Shown here in pieces: positions 4,876-6,135 of a stretch of 6,135 nt of DNA (the first letter of the stretch is position 1; each line of letters begins with the position of its first letter). Source of the stretch: CABMGU01 sp964508495 (GTDB taxonomy: Archaea > Nanobdellota > Nanobdellia > Woesearchaeales > ARS49); NCBI GenBank assembly GCA_964508495.1, contig CAZDUA010000002.1:1-6135 (forward strand), given 5' to 3'. A program made the translations under genes and the position numbers. Below the pieces are notes generated by a model. The model was given only the letters and a program-made list of their open reading frames with translations, did no database searches and was not told where the DNA came from.

Positions 4876-5514
4876 ATGGTTAAGGGAGTGTTTTTCGACT
4901 TTTGGGGGACGCTAGTTGAAAACGGCACATATTCGCCGTTAAAACAAAGCTTCAGCATACTACGAGTAAGAATGCCATTTGGACAGTTCGCAGAACAATT
5001 CGAAAGAGTCCTAATGACAAAACAATACGCAGACCAAGCCGAAGCATTCACAGAAGTCTGTAAAGCATTCAACGTAAACCCATTCCCAATAGTCATTGAG
5101 AAGCTCATAGGAGTCTGGAATAAGAACAGGCTAATGGCAACAATATACCCAGACACAATAGAAACACTAAAAGCACTAAAAGAAAAGAAAATCAAGATTG
5201 CACTAATCAGCAACGCGCCGCAAAACAACGTAGAACAAGTCATGGAAAGATTTGCAATGACAGACCTGTTTGACGGCATATTCATCAGCCACGAACAAGG
5301 CAAACTAAAAACAGACGGCCTGTTCGAAGCAGCACTCAAAAAGCTCAAGCTCAAAGAAAAAGACGTAATATCAGTAGGCGACAGCATAGAAACAGACATT
5401 GCGGGAGCAGAAAAAGCAGGAATCAAAGCATACCTGCTGGACAGAAAAGGCAAAAGAGAATTTGCGAACAAAATACAAACGCTAACTGAATTACTCAAAC
5501 TAGTGGAGGAGTAA
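4876..5514 (+). CDS. HAD-superfamily hydrolase
   Basis: The 212-residue protein has the four haloacid-dehalogenase (HAD) motifs. Motif I is FFDFWGTL with nucleophile Asp8, motif II is ISNA with Ser112, motif III is Lys145 in GKLKTDGLFEAAL, and motif IV is VGDSIETD with Asp169 and Asp174. An alpha-helical cap lies between motifs I and II (about 14-95). HAD enzymes form a phospho- or ester-aspartyl intermediate and mostly remove phosphate from small metabolites. In motif I the second acidic residue of classical phosphatases (DxD) is Trp10, as DxWGT; DxY appears at this site in 2-haloacid dehalogenases, so the reaction type is open. It should be cytosolic. It is first of a three-gene set: the eL13 gene begins 2 nt after its stop, and that gene's Shine-Dalgarno site lies in the last HAD codons. 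The substrate cannot be predicted. Confidence 0.92.
   Translation: MVKGVFFDFWGTLVENGTYSPLKQSFSILRVRMPFGQFAEQFERVLMTKQYADQAEAFTEVCKAFNVNPFPIVIEKLIGVWNKNRLMATIYPDTIETLKALKEKKIKIALISNAPQNNVEQVMERFAMTDLFDGIFISHEQGKLKTDGLFEAALKKLKLKEKDVISVGDSIETDIAGAEKAGIKAYLLDRKGKREFANKIQTLTELLKLVEE
5505..5509 (+). promoter_or_regulatory. Shine-Dalgarno site of the eL13 gene
   Basis: GGAGG lies within the last codons of the HAD gene and 7 nt before the ATG at 5517. It fixes the eL13 start and suggests translation of the two genes is coupled. Confidence 0.8.
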
Positions 5515-5516
5515 AA

Positions 5517-5741
5517 ATGCACCAAGCACACATAATGCACAGAGGAACACACAGAAAAGGAAAAGGGTTTACCTGCGAAGAAGCACACGAAGCAGGAATA
5601 ACAACCTGTGAACAATTTGACGCGTTAAAACTACCATGGGACTCACGCAGAAAAACAAAATACGCTGAAAATGTTGCTTACCTGAAAACACTTGCAAAAC
5701 CAGAAGCAAAACCAGCAAAGCCAAAAACTGCAAAGAAATGA
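5517..5741 (+). CDS. rpl13e: Large-subunit ribosomal protein eL13 (L13e family)
   Basis: The 74-residue basic protein matches the core of the archaeal/eukaryotic L13e family. KGKGFTCEEAHEAGI at 14-28 corresponds to the eukaryotic motif G-R-G-F-[ST]-L-E-E-L-x-x-A-G-I. LPWDSRRKTKYAENVAYLKTL at 39-59 corresponds to the I-x-V-D-x-R-R-R-N segment followed by N-V-Q-R-L-K. It ends in a Lys/Ala/Pro-rich tail (60-74), likely disordered and RNA-contacting. eL13 is absent from bacteria, so this gene is the best protein evidence that the window is archaeal. It is much shorter than eukaryotic eL13 (about 200 aa), as usual for archaeal forms. Its TGA overlaps the next ATG (5738-5741). Confidence 0.85.
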   Translation: MHQAHIMHRGTHRKGKGFTCEEAHEAGITTCEQFDALKLPWDSRRKTKYAENVAYLKTLAKPEAKPAKPKTAKK

Positions 5742-6135
5742 ACGACTGCATATTCTGCAAGATAATCAAAAAACAAATCCCAGCGGACTTTGTCTACGAA
5801 AACGACAAGATAGTAGCATTCTTAGACATACACCCGAGCAACAAAGGGCACACGCTAGTTGTACCAAAAGAGCACCATGCAGACTTGCTTGAAACACCAG
5901 ATGACGTTCTCGCAGAAATAATGTCCAAAACTAAAAAAATAGCGCCAGCAGTAATCAAAGCAGTAAACGCGCAAGGATTCAACACAATATTCAACACAAA
6001 ACCCGCAGCAGGACAAATGGTATTCCATACGCATTTACACATAATACCAAGATTCACCAATGATGGTTTAAAACATTGGCCGGAACAAAAAACAACAGCG
6101 GAAGAGCTCAAAAAGATAAAAGACAAGATAGTAGT
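5738..6135 (+). CDS. HIT-family (histidine triad) nucleotide-binding protein, 3' end missing
   Basis: Translation from the ATG at 5738 gives 132 residues with no stop before the window ends; HIT proteins run about 110-150 residues, so little is missing. The start MNDCIFCKIIKKQIPA carries the Cys4-x2-Cys7 pair that often binds zinc in this family, and EHH at 45-47 may add a ligand. FLDIHPSNKGHTLVVPK (28-44) is the family's nucleotide-binding strand region. The catalytic histidine triad is H-T-H-L-H at 97-101, followed by IIPRF. By family, it is a cytosolic nucleotide hydrolase or transferase of the Hint/Fhit type, acting on AMP-linked or dinucleoside polyphosphate substrates. It starts inside the eL13 stop codon (ATGA), so it belongs to the HAD-eL13 operon. 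Confidence 0.94.
   Translation, partial: MNDCIFCKIIKKQIPADFVYENDKIVAFLDIHPSNKGHTLVVPKEHHADLLETPDDVLAEIMSKTKKIAPAVIKAVNAQGFNTIFNTKPAAGQMVFHTHLHIIPRFTNDGLKHWPEQKTTAEELKKIKDKIV

Noticed and set aside
4860..5615. 251-residue open frame on the minus strand opposite the HAD and eL13 genes
   Set aside because: It is antisense to two genes with clear family motifs, its product is Ser/Phe/Leu-rich with no recognisable domain, and the plus-strand codon bias naturally removes stops from this frame.
1..6135. CRISPR arrays, insertion sequences, long repeats or integrases
   Set aside because: I see no regularly spaced repeats, transposase motifs or terminal inverted repeats in the window.

Overview
The window looks like a piece of an archaeal chromosome, most likely from a small-genome DPANN-type lineage (Woesearchaeota or relatives). 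The evidence is as follows. There is a eukaryote/archaea-specific ribosomal protein (eL13/L13e). TATA-like boxes sit about 26-30 nt before start codons or tRNA 5' ends, so several first genes look leaderless, while some downstream genes carry GGAGG Shine-Dalgarno sites. The tRNA genes lack an encoded CCA, and AUA, GCA and ACA codons are abundant. The lineage is inferred; archaeal identity is well supported. Genes are tightly packed, with ATGA overlaps, and no stretch over 300 bases lacks a gene.

Layout. (1) Positions 1-797, minus strand: the N-terminal two thirds of a class I/II PLP aminotransferase, cut by the window edge. (2) A 56-bp divergent gap (798-853) with one nearly palindromic TATA box. 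(3) 854-2524, plus: a 46-residue single-span membrane peptide, a six-span membrane protein of unknown function, and a complete bacterial-type prolipoprotein diacylglyceryl transferase (Lgt), all overlapping. (4) 2550-4124, plus: a cupredoxin lipoprotein, an alpha/beta-hydrolase lipoprotein, a 41-residue cysteine-rich zinc-ribbon protein and a glutaredoxin. The promoter of this operon overlaps the lgt stop codon. (5) 4126-4794: two minus-strand alanine tRNA genes (anticodons CGC and GGC) flanking a plus-strand 116-residue membrane protein that resembles a voltage-sensor module without a pore. (6) 4876-6135, plus: a HAD-family hydrolase, ribosomal protein eL13 and a HIT-family protein cut by the window end.

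How the genes fit together. The standout is a complete lgt followed directly by two proteins with textbook bacterial lipoboxes (both LIAC). Lgt attaches a diacylglyceryl group to the lipobox cysteine, so the window appears to hold a lipoprotein-modifying enzyme beside its own substrates. This is unusual for archaea, whose membrane lipids are isoprenoid ethers. The anchored substrates, a blue-copper electron carrier and a hydrolase, are co-transcribed with two thiol/metal proteins, suggesting a cell-surface redox or envelope module. The HAD-eL13-HIT cluster looks like ordinary housekeeping.
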